From JAGOUU01 sp964609155 (GTDB lineage: Bacteria; Pseudomonadota; Gammaproteobacteria; JAGOUU01): a stretch of DNA of 64,000 bases. The stretch's first letter is position 1, and every line of letters begins with the position of its first letter. A program made the position numbers and the translations under genes. Of the stretch, positions 55,951 to 64,000 are shown piece after piece. The notes below the pieces were generated by a model. The model searched no databases and was not told the DNA's origin. It saw only the letters and a list, made by a program, of their open reading frames with translations. Where the stretch lies: NCBI GenBank assembly GCA_964609155.1, contig CAZSRF010000001.1, forward strand, positions 110,102 to 174,101, in the 5' to 3' direction.

Positions 55951-56781
55951 TTATTTTTTTTGTTTTGCAAAATCTCTCATCTCTTCAGAGATATTTTTTG
56001 CATAGGAGATAAAGTATTCTTCTGTGCTTTTATTTACAGAGCTGATTAATTTTTGAATACTAGTGTTTTTTTCATGTGCTTCAATATACTCTAAAAAATC
56101 TTTATCTGAGAAATTTTTATACACAAATATATACGCTAAGGCCATTTGTTGTTCAAAGGTTTCATTCATGACACCTTCAAAGCCTTTTGCTGTTTCTTCA
56201 ATTTCTTTCTTACTAAGTTTATTATCTATTTGATTAAAAGCTGTTAACATTGTTCTAAACATATTTTTGGTCATAAAAGACATACTTTCAGATGACTTTG
56301 TCGCTCTATCTAAACGTTTAGCTAACTTTAACCTTTCAGCAGAAGGAGGATTAGCGCCTATTCTGGCTGCATAAACCGCAAAATCTTGCGCACCCTCTGG
56401 GGTTGATAGAGCCCGCTCTGCTTCCGTAAATTTGCTAAACAAAGGAGACTTATAATTAGCTAATAAACCATCAACTTCTTCTACACTAAGATCTTTACTG
56501 AGCTTGCTTTGAACATTTTGTAGCAACATTTTTGAATTAAAATTGTTCACTAGTATGTCTTTTATTTTATTTTTTTCAGCGTCACTTAATTTATCATTCA
56601 AAGCAAAAGACTGGTTAACAGTGCTATCAATTATTTGATCTAGACTCGCAAATTGAGTTGTTATCCCTGATTTAACCATAAGCTCGTCAACAAGCATGTC
56701 TTTGCTAACTTCTTTAGCAAAAGCTGTAGTAGACAACACTACTAGTGCTAACAAAAAAAACTTTGAAATCTGTTTAATCAT
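55951..56781 (-). CDS. Exported helical protein, unknown function
   Basis: A 276-residue protein with a signal peptide ending ALVVLSTTAFA. The mature part is almost all helical and charged, with repeated short stretches (VDELMVKSGITTQ and MVKSG-like starts). It vaguely resembles DUF2059-type periplasmic proteins, but I cannot confirm this. It converges on the GRDP gene with 4 bp between stops. Confidence 0.6.
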   Translation of the reverse strand: MIKQISKFFLLALVVLSTTAFAKEVSKDMLVDELMVKSGITTQFASLDQIIDSTVNQSFALNDKLSDAEKNKIKDILVNNFNSKMLLQNVQSKLSKDLSVEEVDGLLANYKSPLFSKFTEAERALSTPEGAQDFAVYAARIGANPPSAERLKLAKRLDRATKSSESMSFMTKNMFRTMLTAFNQIDNKLSKKEIEETAKGFEGVMNETFEQQMALAYIFVYKNFSDKDFLEYIEAHEKNTSIQKLISSVNKSTEEYFISYAKNISEEMRDFAKQKK

Positions 56782-57006
56782 ATATTCACCTTTTTTATTA
56801 TTGTACTTTATTAATTATAATCGCCGTCGATTGTATAATATCTCCCTGTTTTATACAATTACCACCTAAACTATGTAAATATTTAAGTAAATATTTTCAT
56901 ATTATTATCCGCCCACATCAACAACAAAAAAACTAGTAATAGCTTTAAGGTATGCTATTCTTAAATATATATATATGACATACCAGCAATATATCAGCAT
57001 ATTTTC

Positions 57007-58119
57007 ATGTTACGAATTAGCTTAATCACTTTGACGATTACATTGATAGGAAGTGTAACTTTTGCCAATCCATCAATCAAAATAATAAACTTAAATAACT
57101 TTACTGAAAAACTTGAAGCTGAACAAGATCAAATAGCAGGTGGTGCAGTGGCTATTATCTATAAAGGCCAGGTCATTTATAAACACACTTTTGGTCATGA
57201 GAAAGATAAAAATAGTCCACCCATAACTTCGAGTACTTTATTCCCGCTAGCTTCTGTTTCTAAACCTGTTTCTGCTACAGCTATTGCCCTCATGGTCTCA
57301 CAAGGAATATTAAATCTGGAAGAAAAATATAATATACCCTTTTTACAATTTCCTGTTAATCTAAAAAATATCCTCGGTCATACTACTGGATATAGATTTT
57401 CTGGTAATATCGAAATAGAGCACGGAGAAAAAAGAAATCGAATCTTACAAGCTCTCAAATTGCAATACCCGACTTGCCAACCTGGAGATTGTTATTTTTA
57501 CAGTAATACCACTTTTAGTTTGCTTGAAGAGGCTCTTAATACAAAAAATTTAGATCTACCTTCTGCAATTGAAAAATTACGGTCCGCATTAAACACAGAT
57601 GGCATTCAAGTTGTTCCACTACCATCTAATATGAGAGTTGCATATCCGCATGCACCTAGTAGCAGATATCAATTCCTTAAAAAGGTCTTACCCTTTCCTG
57701 CTTATTATCCTAAAGCCGCTCCAGCAGCAGCGGGAGTATTTGCGTCATTAGATGGTATGATTGAAATTTTTAAATTAAACTTTGGTTATAGACCAGATCT
57801 GATCTCTAACAAAACCTTAGAACAATTTCATCAGCCTATAATTGCCAATCGTGATATTGCCCGCTGGCATACTAAATGGCCTATACCTGTCAGCAAAATA
57901 GAATCTTATTATGGTGTGGGTTGGCGGATTTTAAAAGCTAAAGCTTATCCTGAAAAGCAGCTTATTTTTCATAGCGGAACTATATCTGGTATTAAAACAT
58001 TTATTGGTTTTATTCCTGCTGAAGATATTGGAATTATTATTTTAACTAATGAGACTTCTGATTTCTGTTTCAGATATGGTATAAATTTCTGGAGTAAGTT
58101 TTTACGTAAAAACGCCTAG
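57007..58119 (+). CDS. Serine beta-lactamase-fold hydrolase (class C/esterase type)
   Basis: A 370-residue exported protein (signal peptide ending SVTFA near residue 20). The SxxK motif is at 83-86 in LASVSKP, the Tyr-x-Asn equivalent at FYSNTTF and the third motif at IFHSGTISG (a HxG form). This is typical of the esterase/D-Ala-D-Ala carboxypeptidase branch rather than a resistance beta-lactamase. Substrate is unknown. It is a single gene. Confidence 0.9.
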   Translation: MLRISLITLTITLIGSVTFANPSIKIINLNNFTEKLEAEQDQIAGGAVAIIYKGQVIYKHTFGHEKDKNSPPITSSTLFPLASVSKPVSATAIALMVSQGILNLEEKYNIPFLQFPVNLKNILGHTTGYRFSGNIEIEHGEKRNRILQALKLQYPTCQPGDCYFYSNTTFSLLEEALNTKNLDLPSAIEKLRSALNTDGIQVVPLPSNMRVAYPHAPSSRYQFLKKVLPFPAYYPKAAPAAAGVFASLDGMIEIFKLNFGYRPDLISNKTLEQFHQPIIANRDIARWHTKWPIPVSKIESYYGVGWRILKAKAYPEKQLIFHSGTISGIKTFIGFIPAEDIGIIILTNETSDFCFRYGINFWSKFLRKNA

Positions 58120-58194
58120 TGACTACTGAAAATTATTGAATAAAGAACTAATATTTAATACTATTTAAATCATGTCACTCTTTTTACTTAATAC

Positions 58195-58986
58195 ATGGCT
58201 ATCACAAAAGAACAAGCTCAAGAAATACTTGGTCCAACCATTAATAGTCCTGCCAATCTTCAGGCACTGCTAGATCTAGGGCCGCATACTCATGATGTGC
58301 TACACGCCATAAAACAAATAAATACTAATGCAGGTTCTGCACTTATTACTCAAGATACTTTTCAAGCACTTGTCACGTCTAATACTCATGCATATCTGTT
58401 GAGTTTGATCCTTGTGCAGATGTACATAACAAGTCCTAGTCTTATTACAACTCAAACATGTCAGTTATTGGCTTCTTCCGGGAATAATGCATTCTATATT
58501 GGTATGTTATTAATCCAGTTACACTTCTTGAATGCTGATGTTGTTTCTTCAATTAATTATGAAACATTACGTCGTCTTGAACATAATGCTTATTATGTTA
58601 GTAGCGCTGTAAAAATTTTACGTAAAATTAAATTTCGTCCTACGTCATCTCAGTTACAAGAGCTGATAGAATCTGGATACAATGCTGAAAACACTGTTTA
58701 TGCGATTATAAGAAAGCAAAAACTTTTAGATTGTCTAAATCTATCATATAGAATTTTTATCAGAGTTATTGATTCGTTTTTACGAGTGCAGCCCATATTG
58801 TACCATTTTTATAGTGTCGTTTACCAACGACTTGATATTTTAAGACAGTTATTGTCTCTAAGATACCCTCAAATTCTGGAAAGACCAATTTTCCAACCTC
58901 AGTACAGAACTTTTGTAGGCGCAGATCTAAATGATAATTTTGTTGATTCTGTCACTTTTGATAGAGTGCCATTTGTTCTTCTTTAA
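58195..58986 (+). CDS. Helical-repeat protein of unknown function, effector candidate 1
   Basis: A 263-residue soluble protein with no signal peptide. It contains about five consecutive helical repeats of 31-35 residues, starting near residues 24, 58, 91, 125 and 157. Each carries a core such as ALVTSNTHAYLLSLILV or LLASSGNNAFYIGMLLI. The repeat style is close to that of effector proteins in Legionella/Rickettsiella, as far as I recall. It may be a protein-binding scaffold. It is followed 29 bp later by another repeat protein on the same strand. Confidence 0.6.
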   Translation: MAITKEQAQEILGPTINSPANLQALLDLGPHTHDVLHAIKQINTNAGSALITQDTFQALVTSNTHAYLLSLILVQMYITSPSLITTQTCQLLASSGNNAFYIGMLLIQLHFLNADVVSSINYETLRRLEHNAYYVSSAVKILRKIKFRPTSSQLQELIESGYNAENTVYAIIRKQKLLDCLNLSYRIFIRVIDSFLRVQPILYHFYSVVYQRLDILRQLLSLRYPQILERPIFQPQYRTFVGADLNDNFVDSVTFDRVPFVLL

Positions 58987-59015
58987 ATTATATAATTTAT
59001 GCGATATCTTAAGAT

Positions 59016-59801
59016 ATGAGAGATCTATTATTCACATGTGATTATTTAAGCTACTGGGAAAGAGAGGCTCTAGAAAAATTTGCAAAAAATGGCCTAACCT
59101 ATGCTTTAATTATAGAAAGAAGAATTAACAATCCAGAATTCACTATTTCACACTGGGAAGCATTAAATTTTTTACTAGAATCTTTTTCTATCATTCTCGC
59201 GTTAACAGAAATTGATGGTTTGATTTCTGTTCAAGCTTGGGGAATTAGTAAAGGCTTAGAAAAAAAAGATGTACTACAATTAAAAAACTTCTGGCATATT
59301 GATAGTTTAGTGAAATTTAAAAAATATGGCTTAACTCCCGATCTTTTGCTACAACATACACATACTGACACTTTTGAGGAATGTCATTCTTCAGCTTTAG
59401 CTCATCTCATCGAGAAACGTTTTTTTTCACCATTAAATGCCTTGCTTGAAATTGCTTATTTAACACCTGATCAAGTACAAGGCATTGCTAACGGATTAAA
59501 AAGAGAAGATGTAATACTCTTAAGTAATATCTGGCACATCTCTTCCATGATTAAATTAAAGAGATATGGCTTAACTTCTGATTTGTTATTACATCGGAAT
59601 TCTAACGGTCATGAATTTGACTTTAATCATGAACGAGCTTTATTCACTCTGACTACAGTATATAAATTTTCTATTAAAGAAGCTCTTGCTGAAATCGAAG
59701 GCCTATCATCTTCAGAAGTCAAACAAATTGAAAGTGAATGCTTGAGCGACGATTTCATACATAGAACTAGCACTAAATTAATTCGACCAAGAATGTTATA
59801 A
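59016..59801 (+). CDS. Helical-repeat protein of unknown function, effector candidate 2
   Basis: A 261-residue soluble protein with an internal repeat of about 80 residues, seen at 59-113 and 139-193 with a decayed copy from 221. The repeat contains Q-[AV]-x-G-I-[SA]-[KN]-GL followed by KDVLQL or EDVILL, then IWHISSMIKLKRYGLT or its equivalent. A half-copy (KNGLTYALII) lies at 25-34. The pattern is like repeats in other Legionellales proteins. No catalytic motif is seen. It is probably co-transcribed with the preceding gene. Confidence 0.6.
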   Translation: MRDLLFTCDYLSYWEREALEKFAKNGLTYALIIERRINNPEFTISHWEALNFLLESFSIILALTEIDGLISVQAWGISKGLEKKDVLQLKNFWHIDSLVKFKKYGLTPDLLLQHTHTDTFEECHSSALAHLIEKRFFSPLNALLEIAYLTPDQVQGIANGLKREDVILLSNIWHISSMIKLKRYGLTSDLLLHRNSNGHEFDFNHERALFTLTTVYKFSIKEALAEIEGLSSSEVKQIESECLSDDFIHRTSTKLIRPRML

Positions 59802-59802
59802 A

Positions 59803-60354
59803 TTAATTATGTTTTTTAACCCATTCAAGATATTTATTTAACCAATTTTGAATAAAATCTTTACTGTTAGGGCCAATTTGACCATCTTTAGTAAAGAAAT
59901 CATCTTTAATATGTAAGAATGCTTCTGGCTGTGCCATGGTTGGCACATCTAGATAGGCTAGAATATTTCGTAAATGCTGCTGTGCTAATGCAGTACCGAC
60001 AACACCGATAGAACAGCCTAATACTCCGCCAGGCTTGCCTGCCCATGCATTCTGGCCGTATGGTCGTGAAGCATGATCTAAAGCATTTTTTAATACTCCA
60101 GGTATTGATCTGTTATATTCTGGCGTAACAAATAATACCCCCTGTACTTTAGCAATTTCTGATTTTAATTTTTTTACGGAATCAGCCTGACTGTCATCAT
60201 GATCTTGATTATATAAAGGTAAATTACCAATTTCTAATATTTTAAATTCCAGATTTGGTGCAAGTTTAACTAAAGCATTAGCCAGTTTTCGATTTACTGA
60301 ATCTTTTCTTAAACTACCTACTATTACGCCTATAATATATTTATTCATCGTCAT
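59803..60354 (-). CDS. NADPH-dependent FMN reductase (ChrR/YieF-like)
   Basis: A 183-residue flavodoxin-fold quinone or chromate reductase. It has GSLRKDSVNRKLANAL, TPEYNRSIPGVLKNALDHASRPYG, the family motif, and GKPGGVLGCSIG. It reduces quinones in two-electron steps and so limits reactive oxygen, consistent with the katG gene next to it on the same strand. Confidence 0.92.
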   Translation of the reverse strand: MTMNKYIIGVIVGSLRKDSVNRKLANALVKLAPNLEFKILEIGNLPLYNQDHDDSQADSVKKLKSEIAKVQGVLFVTPEYNRSIPGVLKNALDHASRPYGQNAWAGKPGGVLGCSIGVVGTALAQQHLRNILAYLDVPTMAQPEAFLHIKDDFFTKDGQIGPNSKDFIQNWLNKYLEWVKKHN

Positions 60355-60410
60355 GCACCAAATATTAATTATGTTGTATTTTAGATTGTAGTCAAAATGT
60401 AATATTTTTG

Positions 60411-62597
60411 CTACCTATTACTGTCGAATCTATCAAGATTCATAACTTTATTCCAAGCTCTAGCAAAATCGTTAACAAATTTCTCTTCTGAATCTTTACA
60501 GGCATAAACTTCAGCCACGGCTCGTAATTGAGAATTAGAACCAAAAACCAAGTCGACTCGTGTTGCTCTCCACTTTAATTTTCCAGTGTTACGATCATAA
60601 CCTTCAAACTCATTATCATTATCAGCAACAGATCTCCACTCCGTTGCCATATCTAATAGATTAACAAAAAAGTCATTGGTTAGCGTGCCTGATTTATTTG
60701 TAAATACTCCGTGCTGTGCACGTTGAACATTTGCCCCAAGCACACGTAGTCCACCAATTAACACTGTCATTTCTGGTGCTGTTAAAGTTAATAACTGAGC
60801 ACGATCTATCAATGCTTCCTCTGCCTTCAACTGTGTGCTTTCTCTTACATAGTTGCGGAATCCATCGGCTACAGGCTCTAATGCATGAAATGAATCAACA
60901 TCAGTCTGATCTTGCAAAGCATCTCCACGACCTGCTCTAAATGGTATCAACAAGTCATGCCCAGCTTTTTTTGCTGCACTCTCAATAGCTGCTATCCCAG
61001 CTAACACAATCATATCAGCCAACGACACTTGTTTCTTATCTGTCTGCATTTTATTAAAATCATTTTGCACTTCGGTTAGTTTTTGTAACACATTAGCAAG
61101 TTGTAATGGTTCATTAACCTCCCAGTCTTTTTGCGGAGTTAAACTAATACGTGCACCATTAGCACCACCTCTAAAGTCTGAACCACGAAAAGTTGATGCA
61201 GAAGCCCACGCTGTAGCTACTAACTCTGATATTGATAATTTTGTAGTTAATATCTTTTCTTTTAATTGCATCGCATCTTTATCATCTATTAGCTCGTATG
61301 TTACCTTCGGAATAGGATCTTGCCAGATTAAATCTTCCATTGGAACTTCTGTGCCTAAATATCTGACACGTGGCCCCATATCTCTATGCGTAAGTTTAAA
61401 CCAAGCGCGAGCAAATGCATCTCTAAACTCTTCATGATTTTTCTGATATCGACGCGCTATTTTTTCATAGATAGGATCTGTACGCAAAGCCATATCTGCT
61501 GTCGTCATCATAATAGTTACCAACTTATTACTACCATCAACTTCTGGTGCCATATTTTTTCTTGTAGGATTTTTAGGCTTCCATTGATGTGCGCCTGCAG
61601 GACTTTTTACTAACTCCCACTCGTTTTCCAATAACATTTCAAAGTAACTATAATCCCATGTAGTTGGTGTTGGTGTCCATGGACCCTCAAGCCCACTAGT
61701 TGTGGTATGTATGCCTTTGCCAGAGTGGAATTTATTAATCCAGCCCAAACCTTGATCTTCTATATTACCTCCTTCAGGCTCTCTACCAACCAAACTTGGA
61801 TCGCCTGCACCATGACACTTACCAAAAGTATGGCCGCCAGCAATAAGAGCGACTGTCTCTTCATCGTTCATCGCCATTCGTAAGAAGGTTTCTCTTACAT
61901 CACGGGCTGAAGCCAGCGGATCTGGGTTACCATTAGGTCCTTCAGGATTAACATAAATTAATCCCATTTGCACAGCAGCAAGTGGATTTTCTAAATTTCG
62001 ATCGCCAGTGTAGCGCTTATCATCTAACCACTTTGTTTCTGCACCCCAATAAATGTCTTCTTCTGGCTCCCAAATGTCAACACGACCACCACCAAAACCA
62101 AAAGTTTTAAATCCCATGAACTCAAGAGCACAGTTACCAGTTAAAATATAAAGATCAGCCCAAGAAATTTTCTTACCATATTTTTGCTTTATAGGCCATA
62201 AAAGTCGTCTTGCTTTATCTAAATTTCCATTATCTGGCCAACTATTAGTTGGAGCAAATCTTTGCGACCCAGTACCTGCACCTCCTCTGCCATCACCAAT
62301 ACGATAAGTACCAGCAGCATGCCAAGCCATTCTAATAAACAGTGGTCCATAATGACCATAATCAGCAGGCCACCATACTTGTGAATCAGTCATTAAATTA
62401 TAGAGATCTTGCTTTATAGCTTTTAGGTCTAGACTATTAAACTCCCTTTTATAACTAAAGCTATCACCCATGGGATTAGATAATAAAGAATGTTGATGTA
62501 ACATCTTTATATTTAAGTAATTAGGCCACCAATCACGATTGGATCTTTCGTTACCTGATGTTTGCTTAAACTCAACTTTATTTATTGGACATTCCAT
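60411..62597 (-). CDS. katG: Catalase-peroxidase KatG
   Basis: A 728-residue bifunctional haem enzyme of usual length. It has RMAWHAAGTYRIGDGRGG (distal Arg-Trp-His), YVNPEGPNGNPDP (with the Tyr of the Met-Tyr-Trp adduct) and the proximal GGHTFGKCHG (His). The C-terminal peroxidase-like domain is present and lacks active haem ligands, as is normal. It destroys peroxide produced by host phagocytes or respiration. No OxyR-type regulator lies nearby. Confidence 0.97.
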   Translation of the reverse strand: MECPINKVEFKQTSGNERSNRDWWPNYLNIKMLHQHSLLSNPMGDSFSYKREFNSLDLKAIKQDLYNLMTDSQVWWPADYGHYGPLFIRMAWHAAGTYRIGDGRGGAGTGSQRFAPTNSWPDNGNLDKARRLLWPIKQKYGKKISWADLYILTGNCALEFMGFKTFGFGGGRVDIWEPEEDIYWGAETKWLDDKRYTGDRNLENPLAAVQMGLIYVNPEGPNGNPDPLASARDVRETFLRMAMNDEETVALIAGGHTFGKCHGAGDPSLVGREPEGGNIEDQGLGWINKFHSGKGIHTTTSGLEGPWTPTPTTWDYSYFEMLLENEWELVKSPAGAHQWKPKNPTRKNMAPEVDGSNKLVTIMMTTADMALRTDPIYEKIARRYQKNHEEFRDAFARAWFKLTHRDMGPRVRYLGTEVPMEDLIWQDPIPKVTYELIDDKDAMQLKEKILTTKLSISELVATAWASASTFRGSDFRGGANGARISLTPQKDWEVNEPLQLANVLQKLTEVQNDFNKMQTDKKQVSLADMIVLAGIAAIESAAKKAGHDLLIPFRAGRGDALQDQTDVDSFHALEPVADGFRNYVRESTQLKAEEALIDRAQLLTLTAPEMTVLIGGLRVLGANVQRAQHGVFTNKSGTLTNDFFVNLLDMATEWRSVADNDNEFEGYDRNTGKLKWRATRVDLVFGSNSQLRAVAEVYACKDSEEKFVNDFARAWNKVMNLDRFDSNR

Positions 62598-62725
62598 AAT
62601 AATTCATCCTTGAATAAAAGAAACATAAAACTGTAATGTTCTAATCTGAGAATAACACACTATTCTATTTTTTATCATCAACCTTATGATAGTACTAAGA
62701 TTTTTGGCTACATTTTGTTATCCTT

Positions 62726-62745
62726 GTTAAGCTTTTATTAAGCTT
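62726..62745 (+). promoter_or_regulatory. PmrA-box-like direct repeat upstream of the papain-like protein
   Basis: Two 9-bp half-sites, gttaagctt (62726-62734) and attaagctt (62737-62745), are separated by 2 bp, giving a period of 11. This is the layout of the Legionella/Coxiella PmrA box (cTTAATatT, N2, cTTAATatT), with G in place of the T after TTAA. A possible -10 element tatact lies at 62753-62758. The site is 45-65 bp before the start of the 369-residue gene. PmrA controls many effector genes in these genera. Confidence 0.55.
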
Positions 62746-62790
62746 TCTTATGTATACTACCACAAGCACTTATCTAAAAAGAATAAAATT

Positions 62791-63900
62791 ATGTCTATTC
62801 CATCGCCATACTTTGAAGATTTCACATCTAGAGATGAAATCTCCTACCGTATACCTAACCGCGAAAGTAAAAGCGCACCAAGAAAAGTAACCTTTACTAA
62901 AGCTAACATGTGTTGGTTATATTCTATGAAATTATTAGCAAGAGGGCCCCGTAATCCAGATTCTAGACCTTCTGTAATAATAAAAAACATCAAAAAAGAT
63001 CTAATAACCCTAGATGCTTATGTCTTTGTAATAAACTACATTATAGATGGTATTATGACCCACAAAAGAGCTGCAAGTTCTAATCTCATTATATTAATGC
63101 AGTCAATTTTAGAAAACGCAGAGCACATTATACCAACATCAATGACTGCAATCGCTGGTTATCCCTCTCCAGGTTATCCTGCTGATATATTACACGCTTT
63201 AGATCCCAACAAAGTTTCTGCATTACTCTTATTACTTCATACTAAAATTTCTTCACGCGCTGAATTAGTAACTAATGATGCAATACATAAAGCCTTTCGA
63301 GAAGAGCTTAGTACATACAGATCTTCAAAAAGATTAGAAATCATAGGTACCTACTACTCCGAAATGCTAGCTGATCTACGCTCAGAAGACCGTAGTAGAC
63401 TTGACGAGCTGGACACCCAAAGTAAGCTTACAGAAACTTTGTATAGATTCACAGCAATCAAACTAGGCTTATCTCCTTTTCTATCTGACACTTTATTACC
63501 CTTAGATCCTACAGGATGGATTGAACACTTAAGAAGAAATGGGCCTACAATAGTATCAGGAAAATTTGGAAGTGGATTTTATCGTTCTGAAGCAGCAGAT
63601 AAAGAAGAGTATGTTCATGCAAGAAAAGTCTTCTCATATGACGAACATAGTAGAAAAGAAGAATCTCGGATTCAGCATTCCATCATTATAACAGGAGTAA
63701 AGAGAAACGCAGAAGACAGTAATAAATCAATTATTTATTTCATTGATCCTAATCGTCCATCTGTTTCTAGTACTGATGAGAAAGGAATCATATTTGCTAT
63801 AGAATTCGCAGCTTTTCAAGCAGCATTGAATACTAAGCAGACCGCTTATCATGCGGCACCACCAGATGGTGCTAGTATAATCCCAAAACTAACTAGTTAA
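62791..63900 (+). CDS. Putative papain-like cysteine protease, effector candidate
   Basis: A 369-residue protein without a signal peptide. It has the landmarks of papain-fold (C39/C70-like) proteases in the right order. NMCWLYSMKLL holds the presumed nucleophile Cys41 followed by Trp. GPTIVSG at about 251-257 is the substrate strand. HSIIITGV supplies His296, and IIYFIDPN supplies Asp319. The region between Cys41 and residue 240 is a helical insert. Such enzymes in other pathogens cleave or modify host proteins. The assignment is by motif logic only. Dot/Icm delivery is inferred from the candidate PmrA-type site upstream and the genome context. Confidence 0.6.
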   Translation: MSIPSPYFEDFTSRDEISYRIPNRESKSAPRKVTFTKANMCWLYSMKLLARGPRNPDSRPSVIIKNIKKDLITLDAYVFVINYIIDGIMTHKRAASSNLIILMQSILENAEHIIPTSMTAIAGYPSPGYPADILHALDPNKVSALLLLLHTKISSRAELVTNDAIHKAFREELSTYRSSKRLEIIGTYYSEMLADLRSEDRSRLDELDTQSKLTETLYRFTAIKLGLSPFLSDTLLPLDPTGWIEHLRRNGPTIVSGKFGSGFYRSEAADKEEYVHARKVFSYDEHSRKEESRIQHSIIITGVKRNAEDSNKSIIYFIDPNRPSVSSTDEKGIIFAIEFAAFQAALNTKQTAYHAAPPDGASIIPKLTS

Positions 63901-63941
63901 CGTTCACCATGTTCAACAGAACTCCGAATCATCAGAGCCAC
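63896..63941 (-). repeat. Dispersed short repeat, copy 2
   Basis: The segment beginning at the stop of the protease gene (gttaacgttcaccatgttcaa) matches 21800-21842 with about five changes, then diverges at agagcc. Continuation to the window end (about 63942-64000) does not align with copy 1. The repeat overlaps the last codon and stop of the upstream gene, so the gene end may have been fixed by its insertion. Confidence 0.75.
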
Positions 63942-64000
63942 GCGCATCAGCAAGCGTTCTTTGAGCTATTAAAATACGGTGTTTGAAAAAATTTCTAAAT

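Noticed and set aside
58154..58175. Possible PmrA box before the 58195 gene (two TTAA cores)
   Set aside because: The cores are 10 bp apart, not 11, and the flanking bases do not match the half-site consensus.
59016..59801. Resemblance of LTPDQVQGIANG to TAL-effector repeats (LTPEQVVAIAS)
   Set aside because: The unit is ~80 residues rather than 34, has no variable di-residue pattern, and similar phrases are common in Legionellales repeat proteins.

Overview
This is an AT-rich chromosomal window from a gammaproteobacterium. It is most likely a host-associated member of the order Legionellales (Legionella/Coxiella/Rickettsiella relatives). The main evidence is a Dot/Icm type IVB secretion gene block (icmW, an icmX-like gene, icmV and dotA). 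Typical gammaproteobacterial housekeeping neighbourhoods (trxA-rho, yrfG-nudE-cysQ, lptM-lysA-dapF, comF next to bioB) support this. So does a scatter of long, low-similarity proteins that look like secreted effectors. The genus cannot be fixed from the sequence alone.

Layout. 1-1.5 kb: the tail of an unknown gene facing a cytochrome P450. 1.5-9.7 kb: a minus-strand Dot/Icm cluster reading icmW, a tandem-repeat secreted protein, an icmX-like gene carrying two N-terminal PAN/Apple-like modules, a polytopic membrane protein, icmV and dotA. 10-20.3 kb: an orphan YadH-type ABC permease, a carboxylesterase, lptM-lysA-dapF, an SMR exporter, a large Cys-rich secreted protein, a ribokinase flanked by two inverted copies of a ~125 bp MITE-like repeat, trxA, rho, def and a YggU-family gene. 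20.5-22 kb: a degraded IS605-type element, a PhnA/YjdM-like gene and a region of dispersed repeats with a 38 bp near-perfect palindrome.

21.9-33.5 kb: a GHSRG alpha/beta hydrolase (effector candidate), a PriC-like gene, cysQ-nudE-yrfG, a Sel1/SPOR protein, a flavin monooxygenase, yhhQ, epmA and an 848-residue helical-repeat protein. The YrfG homologue has lost its catalytic nucleophile. 33.5-39.7 kb: comF and a bioB-F-H-C-D operon without bioA, then a beta-carbonic anhydrase. 39.7-56.8 kb: an effector-like protein, two dicarboxylate/amino-acid symporters, an orphan ExbD, MFS and peptide transporters, folM, a MidA-type methyltransferase, cca, uvrD, an exported Hsp20, a PlaA-like GDSL lipase and small unknowns. 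57-64 kb: a beta-lactamase-fold hydrolase, two tandem helical-repeat proteins, an FMN reductase, katG, and a 369-residue protein with the layout of a papain-like cysteine protease behind a PmrA-box-like direct repeat.

Taken together, the window joins part of the secretion machine, several candidate cargo proteins, nutrient uptake systems (amino acids, peptides, queuosine precursor), cofactor and cell-wall precursor synthesis (biotin, DAP/lysine) and oxidative-stress defence (KatG, FMN reductase, Trx). This fits a facultative or obligate intracellular lifestyle. No tRNA, rRNA or CRISPR array was recognised. Only one insertion sequence was found, and it is dead.
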